From positions 2,390,001-2,454,000 of the forward strand of contig NZ_JAFEJA010000001.1 of the NCBI RefSeq assembly GCF_016919245.1: 64,000 bases of DNA. Reading direction: 5' to 3'. The notes under the pieces are model-generated. The model searched no databases. It was not told the origin of the DNA and saw only the letters and a list, made by a program, of their open reading frames with translations. This stretch comes from Streptomyces zhihengii. GTDB lineage: Bacteria > Actinomycetota > Actinomycetes > Streptomycetales > Streptomycetaceae. Shown here in pieces: positions 28,459 to 38,507 of this stretch (position 1 is the first letter of the stretch; each line of letters begins with the position of its first letter). Position numbers and translations under genes: made by a program.

Positions 28459-29174
28459 TGGGCCGCACGGGAACGCCGAAGGGGCTGCGGGCCATGATCG
28501 GCCCCCGCCACGCGGGGCATTCGATGCCCGCCGACCATCTCGCCGCGCTCTCCCTGCCGGTCGGCGACGACGGGGTGGTCATCGGCGAGGACGCGGAGGG
28601 CCGGCCCCAACTGGTGGGCTTCCACCGCTCGACGCCGTACGACGTGCTGCTCATCGGCGGGCTGTGGACGGCCCAGGTGCTGGCGCTCCGGGCGGCCGGC
28701 ACGGGCGCGCGGGTCGTCGTGGAGACCGGACGCCGCCAGGAGTGGACGATGCTGGCGCAGGCCGCCGGCGCCGGGCTGGAGTGCATCACCCTGCACGACG
28801 TCGGGCGGGTGCCCCCGATGGGCGCGACGGTGGGCAGCCCGGTCGTGGTGATCCGCGACTGCGGTATGCGGCCCCCGCGGGGGCGCGTGGTGTCGTCGCC
28901 GTGGCAGTCGGTGCTCACCCTGCTCCCCTATCTGAGCCCCGTCGCACCGCGGTTGATGCGCTCCTCGACCCTGGTGGGCGTGCAGCGGGTGTCACCGCAG
29001 GAGGCGCAGCAGATCGGCCGGATCCTGGGGCTGACCCAGCCGGAGGTCGCCGCCCTGCCGACCCTGGCGGACGGTGTGACCCTGTGGTGCTCCGGACGCG
29101 AACGCCACTGGGTGATGACGAGCGGTACGGACGCCGAGTCCGGACTCCTCGGCATGGCACGCCGGATGGACTGA
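28458..29174 (+). CDS. T7SS-locus protein of unknown function, coupled to eccE
   Basis: A 238-aa protein with its start overlapping the eccE stop. No signal peptide or clear transmembrane helix is present. It has an alpha/beta character with several hydrophobic strands (YDVLLIGGLWTAQVLALRAAG, GARVVVETGRR, GSPVVVIRDCGM). Some EccE-like proteins end in a related domain, so it may be a split-off accessory part of EccE. I do not recognise a named domain. Coupling points to a structural or regulatory role in the ESX complex. Confidence 0.78.
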   Translation: MGRTGTPKGLRAMIGPRHAGHSMPADHLAALSLPVGDDGVVIGEDAEGRPQLVGFHRSTPYDVLLIGGLWTAQVLALRAAGTGARVVVETGRRQEWTMLAQAAGAGLECITLHDVGRVPPMGATVGSPVVVIRDCGMRPPRGRVVSSPWQSVLTLLPYLSPVAPRLMRSSTLVGVQRVSPQEAQQIGRILGLTQPEVAALPTLADGVTLWCSGRERHWVMTSGTDAESGLLGMARRMD

Positions 29175-29486
29175 CGCACCTCCGCGCGCGCGGCGGGCCG
29201 GTGACGAAGCCCCGTGAAGCTCACGCACCTCCGCGAGGGTCGCGCTCCTTGGCGAGGGCCGCGGTCGTCCGCCAGGGGTGCGGTCGTCCGCGAGGAGCGC
29301 GATCGTCCGCCATCCGGTTGTGTGCAGGCCGTGCGAAGGCCCCCCGGAGCCGCCCCGGCCTCGCCTACGATCGGCCGTGGCGTGCTGCGACGCGTCGGCG
29401 CGGCCGTGACATGCGGCAACGCACCGGCCGCCCGGGCGCCGTGCGGCGTTCCGGGCGTTCGTCCGGCCGTGACCGAAAGGAAGCAG
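29175..29486. other. Non-coding gap with direct repeats
   Basis: 312 bp without a convincing gene. ACGCACCTCCGCG occurs twice (29174-29186 and 29223-29235), and a 19-bp tandem array follows (listed separately). The remainder (29318-29486) shows no clear -35/-10 pair. Confidence 0.6.
29242..29317 (+). repeat. Four tandem copies of a 19-bp repeat
   Basis: Units start at 29242, 29261, 29280 and 29299 with exact 19-bp spacing. The last three share GCG(G/A)TCGTCCGC, and the first is degenerate (GCGCTCCTTGGC). The array lies between a T7SS gene and a DUF397 gene. It could be a multi-site operator. Confidence 0.75.
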
Positions 29487-29720
29487 ATGGGCAGCGCGCA
29501 GGAGAAGGACGAGCTGTACGCCCTGGACATCTCCGGTGTCGAGTGGCTCGGGGCCCCGGGCACGAGCCCGGACGAGGAGCGCGTGGAGATCGCGCACCTC
29601 CCGAACGGGGCCGTCGCGATGCGCTCGTCCCTCGACCCGGACACGGTGCTCCGCTACACGGAGGCCGAGTGGCGGGCGTTCGTACTCGGTGCCCGGGACG
29701 GCGAGTTCGATCTGACGTGA
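29487..29720 (+). CDS. DUF397 family small protein
   Basis: A 77-aa protein starting MGSAQEKDELYALD after GAAAGGAAGC. It has the DUF397 pattern: ...VEIAHLPNGAVAMRSSLDPDTVLRYTEAEWRAFVLGARDGEFDL. In actinomycetes DUF397 proteins usually pair with an upstream XRE-type DNA-binding partner and can act as the small half of a regulatory pair. Here no XRE gene is adjacent. It sits between the T7SS genes and the EspI-like ATPase, and ends at a good intrinsic terminator. Confidence 0.88.
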   Translation: MGSAQEKDELYALDISGVEWLGAPGTSPDEERVEIAHLPNGAVAMRSSLDPDTVLRYTEAEWRAFVLGARDGEFDLT

Positions 29721-29734
29721 CGGCGTGAAGGTTC

Positions 29735-29760
29735 GGGGCCGCCGGGATCCGGTCGGCCCC
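29735..29760 (+). terminator. Intrinsic terminator with U-tract
   Basis: An 11-bp GC stem with one bulged T (29735-29745 with 29749-29760) and a 3-nt loop, followed directly by GTTCTTTTGTG. It is one of few hairpins in this window with a T-rich tail. Confidence 0.85.
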
Positions 29761-29984
29761 GTTCTTTTGTGCCGATTCGCCCGGGAAGTCTTCACGCTCC
29801 GGGGTGCGTGTGTCACGTCGGGGTCCTGCGTGACGCACAGGACAGTCACGGCGGGCGGGCGGGCCTGCCGGACGGGTGGTGTCGGCGATTAGGGTGGGTC
29901 GGGGGGAGAGCCGGGCCGATCGGACGTCAGCGGTGGCCCCCACCCACGACGGCACAAGGGTGCTCGACCACACCAGGAGGCAAA

Positions 29985-32900
29985 GTGAACGGCGATCGGG
30001 ACGAGATCCACGGGGACTGGAACCTTCCCGTCGACGAGTCCGACGCGGATCCCGCCGAGCTGACGGGTGAGTTCACCATCGACTACACCCCTCCCGCCTG
30101 GTACACGCAGAACGCGTCGGGTGACACCTCGGGCGGAGCGGGGGGCGGCGGGCACACGCCGCCTCCGCCGCAGGGTGCCCCGGTGGCGGTGCCCGGGCTG
30201 CCCGCGGGCAGCGGCTTCGAGCCCAACTGGTCCACGCCCCCGGCCGGGCAGGGTGCCGCGCCGCACGAGCCGGGCCCGGCCGTGCCGCCGCCCGCGCACG
30301 ATCCCGTCGCGCCTGCCGCAGCCCACGAGCCCGTCACGCCTCCCGGCCCACAGGAGCCGGTCACGCCTCCTGCCGCCGCCGTGCCCCTGCCCGCCGAGCC
30401 GGCACCCGTGGTCCCGCCCGCCGAACCGGCGCCCGTCGCCCTTCCCGTGGCCGGCCCGTCCGCCCCGGCCGGTGCCGACGACACCGGCAGCGGCGACCTG
30501 GAGAGCGGGGCGACGATGCGTTTCTCCGCCGCCGCCCTGAAGCGAGAGATCGCCGAGCGGGCCGTGGCCGAGGAGGCCGCGGCCGGCCGGCCCGAGCCCG
30601 CGGACGCGCCCGGCACGGACGCCTCCGCCGGTGCGGACGCCGAACTCCCGAAGCCCGACACCACCGACGGCTCCGACGGCGCCGACGGCACGGCCGCGGA
30701 CGACGCCCCGGTGGCGGCGCACGACGGCGGCCGGGACGGCGACGCCGGTCCGGTCGCCGCGGACGACTCGGCGCCGGACGACGCCGGATCCGGTCCCGCC
30801 CCGGACACCTTCGGCCCGGACGTGTACGCCGCGGACACCTTCGGCGACGACACGGGCGACGCCGTCGACCCGGTCGGCTCCGGCACCGGACCGGACTCCG
30901 CCGACGACGCCTCTCCCGCCCCGGCGGACGACGTCCAGGACGCGGTGCACGCCGAGGAGCCGCAGGACACCCCGCCGCCGTCGCTTCCGGCGCCCATCGC
31001 ACTGCCCGCGACGGAGCCTCCGGCCGCCGATCCGCAGCCGTGGGCCCCGGCCCCCGCCGCGCCCCAGGCCGGCCTGCCGCCGCTGCCGCCCGCCTACCAG
31101 CCGGCCGCTCCGGCCGCCGCGCAGCAGTGGCCCGCACCGACCGCGGACGCGTCCGCGCCGCCCGCCGCACCGCAGGCCCCGGGCGCTCCGGCACCGTGGA
31201 CCGGCGGGCAGCCCGCCGGTCCGGGCGTCCCGCAGCAGGGCGGTTACGGCTTCCCGCAGGGTGGCGGCAACCAGCCCGGGGCGCCCATGCCCGCACCGCA
31301 GGACGGCGGTTACGGCTACCCGCAGCCCGGACAGCAGCCCGGCGCGCAGTACGGACAGCCCGGCGGCGCCCCCGTCCCGCCGGCGCAGGACGGCGGTTAC
31401 GGCTACCCGCAGGCCGGACAGCAGCCCGGACAGCCGGGCACTCCGTCCCAGGACGGCGGTCACGGCTTCCCACAGGCCGGTCCCACAGCGCCCGCCCCGG
31501 CCCCGCAGGGCGGCTACGGCTTCCCCCAGGGCGGCGGCGAGCAGCCCGGAACACCCGCGCCGCAGGGCGGTTACGGCTTCCCGCAGCAGGGCCCGCCGGC
31601 ACCGCACGGAGGCCCCGCGGCCCCTGCCCCCACGGCGCAGGGCGGCTACGGCTTCCCCCAGCCCGGCGCACAGCCCGGACAGCAGCCCGGAGTACAGACC
31701 GGCGCACAGCCCGGACAGCCGGGCGCGCAGGGCGGTTACGGCTTCCCGCAGCCCGGACAGCAGCCCGGCCACCCGGGCGCCCTGCCCCCCGCCGCGATGC
31801 CGCCGCAGCAGCACTCCCCCGCCGCCGGTCCCCCGGTGCCGGCCCCGCACGCCGGACAGCCGGCGCCCGGCCAGGCGCAGCCCGGCCAGGTCCAGCCCGG
31901 TCAGCCGCACCCCGGTCACCCGTACCCGGGTCAGGTGCCCCCCGGCGTGCCGGGGGCTCCCGGACAGGTGCCGCCGCCGGCGCAGGGTGCCCCCGGGCAG
32001 CCGCACCAGGGCCAGGGCGCTCCCGGCGCGCCGGCCGACCCGAGGGCCGGCGGTGCCTGGCCCTCCCCGGTCACCCACGACCAGCGGGAGCGCTCCGTGC
32101 CGGGCGCGCCGCTCGGCTACACGGCCGCCGTGGAGCTCTCCTCCGACCGGCTGCTGCGCAACAACCGGCAGAAGCCGAAGTCGAGCCGCAACCCCGCCGC
32201 GGCCAACCGCTTCAAGCTCGGCGGCAAGAAGGAGGAGGCGGAGCGGCAGCGCAAGCTCGAACTGATCCGCACGCCGGTCCTCTCCTGCTACCGGATCGCG
32301 GTCATCTCCCTCAAGGGCGGTGTCGGCAAGACCACCACGACCACCGCCCTCGGCTCCACCCTCGCCACGGAGCGGCAGGACAAGATCCTGGCGATCGACG
32401 CCAACCCGGACGCCGGCACGCTCGGGCGCCGGGTGCGCCGGGAGACCGGGGCGACGATCCGCGACCTGGTGCAGGCGATCCCGTACCTCAACTCGTACAT
32501 GGACATCCGCCGGTTCACCTCGCAGGCGCCCTCCGGCCTGGAGATCATCGCCAACGACGTGGACCCGGCCGTCTCCACGACGTTCAACGACGAGGACTAC
32601 CGGCGCGCGATCGAGGTGCTGGGCAAGCAGTACCCGATCATCCTCACCGACTCCGGCACCGGTCTGCTCTACAGCGCCATGCGCGGGGTGCTGGACCTCG
32701 CCGACCAGCTCATCATCATCTCCACGCCGTCCGTGGACGGCGCGAGCAGCGCGTCGACGACGCTGGACTGGCTGTCGGCGCACGGCTACGCCGAGCTGGT
32801 GCAGCGTTCGGTGACGGTCATCTCCGGGGTGCGCGAGACCGGCAAGATGATCAAGGTGGACGACATCGTGGCGCACTTCCAGACCCGCTGCCGCGGTGTG

Positions 32901-33473
32901 GTGGTCGTGCCGTTCGACGAGCACCTGTCGGCGGGCGCCGAGGTGGACCTCGACATGATGCGCCCCAAGACGCGCGAGGCGTACTTCAATCTGTCGGCGC
33001 TCATCGCCGAGGACTTCGTCCGCGCCCAGCAGCAGCAGGGCCTGTGGACGGCGGACGGCAACCCGCCCCCGCAGTCCGCGCCGCCCATGCCGGGCCACCA
33101 GGGCCAGCCGTGGCAGCAGCAGCCCGCCCCCGGGCAGCCGATGCCAGGACAGCAGGTGCCGGGACAGCAGGTCCCCGGGCAGCCGATGCCGGGACAGCAG
33201 ATCCCGCACCAGCCCGCGCCCGGTCAGCCGTACCCCCAGCAGCCGCCGCAGCAGCAGCCGTACGGCGGTCCCCAGCAGCCCTATCCGCCCCAGGGCTGGC
33301 ACCCGTCACCGCCGCCGCAGCAGGGTCAGGCGCCGGCCGCCCCCGGGGGTCCGCCGCAGGGTGCGCCCGCGCATCCCGGCGCCCCTGGTCAGACGGATTC
33401 GGGGGCTCCGGTGCCGCCGCCCGGATGGCCCGGGCAGCAGCCTCCGCAGGCACCGCCAGCCCCTCAGCAGTAG
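29985..33473 (+). CDS. EspI-like ParA/MinD-family ATPase with repeat-rich N-terminus
   Basis: A 1162-aa protein starting GTG 29985, with a perfect AGGAGG 4 nt upstream. Residues 1-330 are acidic, Pro/Ala-rich and disordered. From about 400-690 there are about ten [16 protein letters not shown] repeats. A Walker-type ATPase domain follows (about 765-1015), with [11 protein letters not shown] at K777, a second motif ([11 protein letters not shown]) and a final Gln/Pro/Met-rich tail with GQQVPGQ repeats. Mycobacterial EspI is an ATPase of the same general plan that modulates ESX-1 secretion. Location at the edge of this T7SS locus supports the same role here. It is probably cytoplasmic: no transmembrane helix is seen. 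Confidence 0.88.
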   Translation: MNGDRDEIHGDWNLPVDESDADPAELTGEFTIDYTPPAWYTQNASGDTSGGAGGGGHTPPPPQGAPVAVPGLPAGSGFEPNWSTPPAGQGAAPHEPGPAVPPPAHDPVAPAAAHEPVTPPGPQEPVTPPAAAVPLPAEPAPVVPPAEPAPVALPVAGPSAPAGADDTGSGDLESGATMRFSAAALKREIAERAVAEEAAAGRPEPADAPGTDASAGADAELPKPDTTDGSDGADGTAADDAPVAAHDGGRDGDAGPVAADDSAPDDAGSGPAPDTFGPDVYAADTFGDDTGDAVDPVGSGTGPDSADDASPAPADDVQDAVHAEEPQDTPPPSLPAPIALPATEPPAADPQPWAPAPAAPQAGLPPLPPAYQPAAPAAAQQWPAPTADASAPPAAPQAPGAPAPWTGGQPAGPGVPQQGGYGFPQGGGNQPGAPMPAPQDGGYGYPQPGQQPGAQYGQPGGAPVPPAQDGGYGYPQAGQQPGQPGTPSQDGGHGFPQAGPTAPAPAPQGGYGFPQGGGEQPGTPAPQGGYGFPQQGPPAPHGGPAAPAPTAQGGYGFPQPGAQPGQQPGVQTGAQPGQPGAQGGYGFPQPGQQPGHPGALPPAAMPPQQHSPAAGPPVPAPHAGQPAPGQAQPGQVQPGQPHPGHPYPGQVPPGVPGAPGQVPPPAQGAPGQPHQGQGAPGAPADPRAGGAWPSPVTHDQRERSVPGAPLGYTAAVELSSDRLLRNNRQKPKSSRNPAAANRFKLGGKKEEAERQRKLELIRTPVLSCYRIAVISLKGGVGKTTTTTALGSTLATERQDKILAIDANPDAGTLGRRVRRETGATIRDLVQAIPYLNSYMDIRRFTSQAPSGLEIIANDVDPAVSTTFNDEDYRRAIEVLGKQYPIILTDSGTGLLYSAMRGVLDLADQLIIISTPSVDGASSASTTLDWLSAHGYAELVQRSVTVISGVRETGKMIKVDDIVAHFQTRCRGVVVVPFDEHLSAGAEVDLDMMRPKTREAYFNLSALIAEDFVRAQQQQGLWTADGNPPPQSAPPMPGHQGQPWQQQPAPGQPMPGQQVPGQQVPGQPMPGQQIPHQPAPGQPYPQQPPQQQPYGGPQQPYPPQGWHPSPPPQQGQAPAAPGGPPQGAPAHPGAPGQTDSGAPVPPPGWPGQQPPQAPPAPQQ

Positions 33474-33497
33474 GGCTACAGAGGTCTGAACCAATAA

Positions 33498-33527
33498 GGG
33501 CCCGCACCGGCCACCCGGTGCGGGCCC
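33498..33527 (+). terminator. Terminator after the EspI-like gene
   Basis: GGGCCCGCACCGG at 33498-33510 pairs perfectly with CCGGTGCGGGCCC at 33515-33527 (13 bp, CCAC loop). It marks the end of the T7SS locus. Confidence 0.85.
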
Positions 33528-33567
33528 TCGGCGTATTCCCGCAGACCACACGTGGTTTGGACGGCCG

Positions 33568-33596
33568 TTGACGCGGCATGACCACCCTGATAAACC
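33568..33596 (+). promoter_or_regulatory. Promoter of the peptide ABC operon
   Basis: TTGACG at 33568-33573 and TAAACC at 33591-33596 are spaced by 17 bp. This is a good match to a vegetative promoter at -35 and a fair one at -10, about 70 nt before the first gene. Confidence 0.5.
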
Positions 33597-33673
33597 TTCG
33601 CTTCACCAGCTGGCGAACCCGAGATCACCAACCCGCCTTCTTCGAGCGAGTCATGACGCGAGGTCACCGTCCC

Positions 33674-35548
33674 ATGGTCACACAGGCTCCACCACCCACC
33701 GCCCGGCACCGTTCCCGCTTCCGGCGGACCGCGGCCGTCGGCACCGCCGCGTCCGCGCTGCTGCTGGCGGGCCTGATCGTCCCGCACGCGCAGGCGGCGC
33801 CCCAGGACCGCACCGCGGCGCTCGCCCCGGCGCAGGCCGCCGACGACAAGGACGTGCTCACCGTCGCCGTGTCGCAGAGCGTGGACTCACTGAGCCCGTT
33901 CCTCGCCTCCCGGCTGCTGACCACGTCCATCCACCGGCTCACCTACGAGTACCTGACGAACTACGACCCCAAGGACGGCCGCACCGTCCCCGGGCTCGCG
34001 ACGGAGTGGAAGCCGTCCGCCGACAAGCTGACGTGGACGTACACCATCCGGGACGACTCCACCTGGTCGGACGGGAAGAAGGCCACGGCCGAGGACGCCG
34101 CCTGGACCTTCAACAAGATGATGACCGACCCGAACGCGGCGACCGCCAACGGCAGCTTCACCGCCAACTTCGCGAAGGTCACCGCACCCGACCCGAAGAC
34201 GCTCGTCATCACGCTGAAGAAGCCGCAGGCGACGATGACGGCGCTGGACGTGCCCATCGTCCCGAAGCACGTCTGGGAGAAGGTCGGCGACTTCTCCACC
34301 TTCAACAACGACAAGCAGTTCCCGATCGTCGGCAACGGCCCCTTCGTCATCACCGACTTCAAGGTCGACCAGTACGTGAAGCTCGCGCCCCAGAAGGACT
34401 TCTGGCGCGGCACGCCCAAGTTCGACGAGCTGGTCTTCAAGTACTACAAGGACGGTGACGCCGCCGTCGCCGCGCTCCAGAAGGGCGAGGTCTCCTTCGT
34501 CCAGGGCCTGACGCCCGCCCAGGCCGACGCCCTGAAGAACGCCGAGAACATCAAGGTCAACGACGCGCCCGGCCGCCGCTTCTTCGCACTGGCCACCAAC
34601 CCCGGCGCCCGGTCCAAGGACGGCAAGACCTTCGGCAACGGCCACAAGGCACTGCTCGACCCGGCGGTCCGCAAGGCGCTGTTCCACGCCACCGACCGCA
34701 CGACCATCGTCGACAAGGTCTTCCAGGGCCACGCCGTCGAGGGCGAGGGCTACATCCCGCCGCGCTTCTCCTCCTACTTCTGGAAGCCGTCGGCCGAGCA
34801 GAAGATCGGCTACGACCCCGCCAAGGCCGCGCAGTTGCTCGACCAGGCGGGCTACAGGAAGAACGCGGACGGCAAGCGCGCCGGCAAGGACGGCAAGCCG
34901 CTCGACTTCCGGATCCTGTGCCACGCCACCGACCCGAACGACAAGGCGATCGGCAAGTACCTCCAGGAGTGGTGGGGCGAGCTCGGCATCGGCCTGAAGG
35001 TCGAGTGCCTGGACAACGTCTCCGACCCGTGGCTGGCGGGCGACTACGACCTGGCCTTCGACGGCTGGTCCGTCAACCCGGACCCGGACTTCGTGCTGTC
35101 GATCCACACCTGCGCCGCCCTCCCGGCCACCCCGAAGGACACCGGCGCCACGGACAACTTCATCTGCGACAAGCAGTTCGACGAGCTGTACGCGCAGCAG
35201 GCCGCCGAGTACGACCCGGCCAAGCGCACCGAGCTGGTCAAGCAGATGGAGTCCCGGCTGTACGACACGGCCTACATGAACGTCCTCGCCTACCCGAACG
35301 CGCTGGAGGCGTACCGTACCGACCAGATCAAGTCGATCACGACGATGCCCGAGGCCGCGGGCAACATCTACGGGCAGGACGGCTACTGGAGCTGGTGGTC
35401 GGCCGAGCCGGCCGGCGCCGAGGAAGGGTCCGGCGGCGGTTCCTCGACCGGGATCCTGATCGGTGTCGGCGCCGTCGTCGTGCTGGCCGCGGCCGCCGGT
35501 GTCTTCGTCGCGATGCGGCGCCGTTCCACCGCGGAAGACCGTGAATAG
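33674..35548 (+). CDS. Oligopeptide/dipeptide ABC transporter substrate-binding protein
   Basis: About 624 aa of the SBP family 5 (DppA/OppA). The N-terminus has a basic stretch and hydrophobic core (RFRRTAAVGTAASALLLAGLIV), a Sec-type signal without a lipobox cysteine. The domain contains the family features LTVAVSQSVDSLSPF, TWTYTIRDDSTWSDG and GNGPFVITDF. The C-terminus adds a transmembrane helix (TGILIGVGAVVVLAAAAGVF) with a basic tail, so membrane attachment is by C-terminal anchor. The start is uncertain: ATG 33653 or ATG 33674 (a GAGG lies 10 nt upstream of the latter). It heads a tightly packed operon of two permeases and two ATPases. Confidence 0.93.
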   Translation: MVTQAPPPTARHRSRFRRTAAVGTAASALLLAGLIVPHAQAAPQDRTAALAPAQAADDKDVLTVAVSQSVDSLSPFLASRLLTTSIHRLTYEYLTNYDPKDGRTVPGLATEWKPSADKLTWTYTIRDDSTWSDGKKATAEDAAWTFNKMMTDPNAATANGSFTANFAKVTAPDPKTLVITLKKPQATMTALDVPIVPKHVWEKVGDFSTFNNDKQFPIVGNGPFVITDFKVDQYVKLAPQKDFWRGTPKFDELVFKYYKDGDAAVAALQKGEVSFVQGLTPAQADALKNAENIKVNDAPGRRFFALATNPGARSKDGKTFGNGHKALLDPAVRKALFHATDRTTIVDKVFQGHAVEGEGYIPPRFSSYFWKPSAEQKIGYDPAKAAQLLDQAGYRKNADGKRAGKDGKPLDFRILCHATDPNDKAIGKYLQEWWGELGIGLKVECLDNVSDPWLAGDYDLAFDGWSVNPDPDFVLSIHTCAALPATPKDTGATDNFICDKQFDELYAQQAAEYDPAKRTELVKQMESRLYDTAYMNVLAYPNALEAYRTDQIKSITTMPEAAGNIYGQDGYWSWWSAEPAGAEEGSGGGSSTGILIGVGAVVVLAAAAGVFVAMRRRSTAEDRE

Positions 35549-35551
35549 TCG

Positions 35552-36607
35552 ATGAGCACCACGAGCACCACCGGCACGACGACCGCCGTGGCGCGGGCCC
35601 CCGAGGCCCGCGCCGCGAGCGGCGCGGGCGCACGCGCCTACCTCGCCCACGCGGCGGGCAAGCTGGGCGGCGCGGCGGTCTCCCTGATCGCCGTGCTCGT
35701 CACCAGCTTCTTCCTGTTCCGGATCATCCCGGGCGACCCGGTGAAGGCCATGACCCACGGCGTGCCGACGTCGGCGGAGCAGATGGCCACGCTGCGCCGC
35801 CAGTTCGGCCTCGACCAGCCCCTGTGGCAGCAGTTCACCGACTACTGCGCCAAGGCCCTCACCGGCGACCTGGGCATGTCGTACCAGTTCCGCGCGCCGG
35901 TGGGCGATCTGATCCTCCAGAAGGTGCCCGCGACCCTGCTGCTGACCGGTGTCGCCGTCCTCGTCTACTCGGCGATCGGCCTCTGGCTGGGCACCCGGTC
36001 GGCCTGGCGCCACGGCAGCCTCGGCGACCGGGTCAACACCGGGGTGGCGCTGACCCTGTGGTCGGTGCCGTCGTTCTGGCTGGGACTGCTGCTCATCATC
36101 ACCTTCTCCGTGGGCATCGGCCCGATCCCGGGCATGTTCCCGACCGGCGGCATGGAGTCCGGGAACGAGACCGGCTTCGCCCATGTGCTCGACGTGGCCC
36201 ACCACATGGTGCTGCCCGTGGTCACCCTGGTCGCGGTCGGGTACGCGCAGACCCTGCTGGTGATGCGCTCCTCGCTGCTCGACGAGATGGGCAGCGACTA
36301 TCTGACGACCGCACGGGCCAAGGGCCTGCGGGACGACGCCGTGCGCCGCCACCACGCGGTGCCGAACGCGCTGCTGCCCACCGTGACCATGGTCTTCATC
36401 AACCTCGGCCATGTGGCCGCCGGTTCGATCCTGGTGGAGACGGTGTTCTCCTGGCCGGGGCTCGGCGGCCTGTTCTACCAGGCGCTGAGCGTGCCGGACC
36501 TGCCGCTGGTGCAGGGCCTGTTCGTCGTCTTCGCCGGAGCCATGATCGTGATGAACCTCCTCGCCGACCTGCTGTATCCGCTGCTCGACCCCCGGGTGGG
36601 CCGATGA
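35552..36607 (+). CDS. Peptide ABC transporter permease, DppB type
   Basis: A 351-aa inner-membrane permease with about six helices. After a 35-residue Ala-rich N-terminus it shows the DppB core: LFRIIPGDPVKAMTHGVP, RRQFGLDQPLWQQFTDY, and the EAA loop SDYLTTARAKGLRDDAVRRHHAVPNALLP that contacts the ATPases. It starts 3 nt after the binding-protein stop and overlaps the next permease by 4 nt (ATGA). Confidence 0.94.
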   Translation: MSTTSTTGTTTAVARAPEARAASGAGARAYLAHAAGKLGGAAVSLIAVLVTSFFLFRIIPGDPVKAMTHGVPTSAEQMATLRRQFGLDQPLWQQFTDYCAKALTGDLGMSYQFRAPVGDLILQKVPATLLLTGVAVLVYSAIGLWLGTRSAWRHGSLGDRVNTGVALTLWSVPSFWLGLLLIITFSVGIGPIPGMFPTGGMESGNETGFAHVLDVAHHMVLPVVTLVAVGYAQTLLVMRSSLLDEMGSDYLTTARAKGLRDDAVRRHHAVPNALLPTVTMVFINLGHVAAGSILVETVFSWPGLGGLFYQALSVPDLPLVQGLFVVFAGAMIVMNLLADLLYPLLDPRVGR

Positions 36608-37533
36608 CGACGACACCGGCCGCACCGGCCGCCGGGAGCCCCCGCTCCGCCCGCTCCCTCGCCTGGGAGCGCAGGCGCCACTCGCTCGCCCGCTTCTGGA
36701 CGGCGTACCGCACCCACCGGGCGGGCCTCCTCGGGCTCGGCGCCCTGGCCCTGATCGCCCTGGTGGCGCTGACCGCGCCGCTGCTGGTCGGCTCCGACGT
36801 GCAGAGCGTCACCAACGCGCCCGGCTCCGCCCTGGAACGGCCCAGCGCGGAATTCCCGCTCGGCACGGACCAGTTCGGGCGCTCCCTGCTCGGGCTGCTG
36901 GTCTGGGGCGCGCGCATCTCGCTCACCGTGGGGCTGCTGGCCGCCGCCCTCTCCGTGGCCATCGGCACCCTGGTCGGCGTCGTGTCCGGGCACTACGGCG
37001 GCTGGTTCTCGACCGTCGTCATGCGGATCACCGACTGGTTCCTGGTGATGCCGACGCTGGTGCTCGCCATCGTCCTGGCGACCGTGATGTCACGCAGCAT
37101 GTGGACGGTCATCGTGGCCATCGGCGTCACCACCTGGCCCACCACGGCCCGTCTGGTGCGCGCCCAGACCATCGCCGTCGAGTCCCGGCCGTACATCGAG
37201 CGGGCCAAGGCGCTCGGCGGCGGGCACGGGCACATCATGAACCGCCACGTCCTGCCGAACGTGATGCCGCTGGTCCTCGCGCAGACCACGCTCGGCATCT
37301 CCAGCGCCATCCTCACGGAGGCGACCCTCGCCTTCCTCGGGCTCGGCGACCCGACGGTCGTCTCCTGGGGCGGCATGCTCCAGGACGCCCGGGAGGCGGG
37401 CGCCGTCTCCTCCGGCCACTGGTGGTACCTGGCCCCGCCCGGAATCGCGATCGCCGCCGTGGCCCTCGCGTTCACCCTGTGCGGACGCGCCGTCGAATCC
37501 GTCCTCAACCCGAAGCTGGGGGTCGCGCGGTGA
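36604..37533 (+). CDS. Peptide ABC transporter permease, DppC type
   Basis: A 309-aa permease. The N-terminal segment LARFWTAYRTHRAGLLGLGAL leads into the first helix, followed by FPLGTDQFGRSLLGLLVWGARISL, typical of DppC. The EAA loop SRPYIERAKALGGGHGHIMNRHVLPNVMPL is present. It forms the heterodimeric channel with the preceding DppB-type protein. It overlaps both neighbours by 4 nt, so all five genes are probably translated from one mRNA. Confidence 0.94.
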   Translation: MTTTPAAPAAGSPRSARSLAWERRRHSLARFWTAYRTHRAGLLGLGALALIALVALTAPLLVGSDVQSVTNAPGSALERPSAEFPLGTDQFGRSLLGLLVWGARISLTVGLLAAALSVAIGTLVGVVSGHYGGWFSTVVMRITDWFLVMPTLVLAIVLATVMSRSMWTVIVAIGVTTWPTTARLVRAQTIAVESRPYIERAKALGGGHGHIMNRHVLPNVMPLVLAQTTLGISSAILTEATLAFLGLGDPTVVSWGGMLQDAREAGAVSSGHWWYLAPPGIAIAAVALAFTLCGRAVESVLNPKLGVAR

Positions 37534-38507
37534 GCGTGCTGGAGGTCAAGGACCTGCATGTGACGTACGGCAGCGGGCCGGCGGCCGTGCCCGCCGTGCG
37601 CGGCGTGGACCTCAGCCTGGCCGCGGGCCGCAAGCTGGGGATCGCGGGCGAGTCCGGCTGCGGCAAGTCCACGCTGGCGCTCGCGCTGCTGCGCCTGCTG
37701 CCCGCGTCGGCGCGGCTGTCCGGGGAGATCCTGCTGGACGGCGAGGACGTGCTCACCATGAAGTGGGGCCGGCTGCGGGCGGTCCGCTGGGCCGGGGCGT
37801 CCATCGTCTTCCAGGGCGCGATGCACTCGCTGAACGCCGTGCACCGCGTCGGCGACCAGATCGCCGAGCCGATCCTGCTGCACGGCACCGCGTCCACCCC
37901 CGCCGCCGCCCGGACCAGGGTCGGCGAACTGCTCCAGCACGTCGGACTGCCGGTGTCCCGGGCGGACGCCTATCCGCACGAGCTGTCCGGCGGCCAGCGG
38001 CAGCGCGTCATGATCGCCATGGCGCTGGCCTGCGACCCCCGGCTGATCGTCGCGGACGAGCCGACGACCGCGCTCGACGTGATGATCCAGGCGCAGATCC
38101 TGCGCCTGATCGAACAGCTCGTCGCCGAGAAGGACATCAGCCTGCTGATGATCAGCCACGACCTGGGCGTCCTCGCCGACACCTGCGACGAGCTCGCCGT
38201 GATGTACGCGGGCCGGGTGGTCGAGGAGGGTCCCGCGCGGGCCGTCTACGACGCGGCCCGCCACCCGTACGGCCGGGCGCTGTCCGCCGCCTTCCCGAGG
38301 ATCGGGGACCCGGCCTCCCGCCGTGCCCCGCGCGGCCTGCCCGGCGACCCGCCGGATCCGGCCGACCTGCCGGGCGGCTGCGCCTTCCATCCCCGCTGCC
38401 CCGTCGCCCTGGACAGCTGCGCCCACGAGGACCAAGGCCTCGTCGCCGCCGGCGAACTGCGCCGCGCGGCCTGCGTCCACGTGGGAGCCGGGGTGGAGCA
38501 GCCGTGA
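37530..38507 (+). CDS. Peptide ABC transporter ATP-binding protein, DppD type
   Basis: A 325-aa ATPase. Walker [10 protein letters not shown] (about 41-49), Q-loop [18 protein letters not shown] signature LSGGQRQRV and Walker [13 protein letters not shown] are all intact. The C-terminus carries the oligopeptide-transporter extension with Cys residues ([16 protein letters not shown]), which in related proteins holds an Fe-S cluster. GTG start overlapping the permease stop by 4 nt. Confidence 0.95.
   Translation: MSVLEVKDLHVTYGSGPAAVPAVRGVDLSLAAGRKLGIAGESGCGKSTLALALLRLLPASARLSGEILLDGEDVLTMKWGRLRAVRWAGASIVFQGAMHSLNAVHRVGDQIAEPILLHGTASTPAAARTRVGELLQHVGLPVSRADAYPHELSGGQRQRVMIAMALACDPRLIVADEPTTALDVMIQAQILRLIEQLVAEKDISLLMISHDLGVLADTCDELAVMYAGRVVEEGPARAVYDAARHPYGRALSAAFPRIGDPASRRAPRGLPGDPPDPADLPGGCAFHPRCPVALDSCAHEDQGLVAAGELRRAACVHVGAGVEQP

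Noticed and set aside
29242..29317. Possible CRISPR array
   Set aside because: Units are 19 bp, directly adjacent without spacers, only four copies, and no cas genes are present.
29889..33302. Long minus-strand frame opposite the EspI-like gene
   Set aside because: Product is low-complexity Arg/Gly/His-rich and mirrors the repeats of the real + strand gene, which has a perfect ribosome site.
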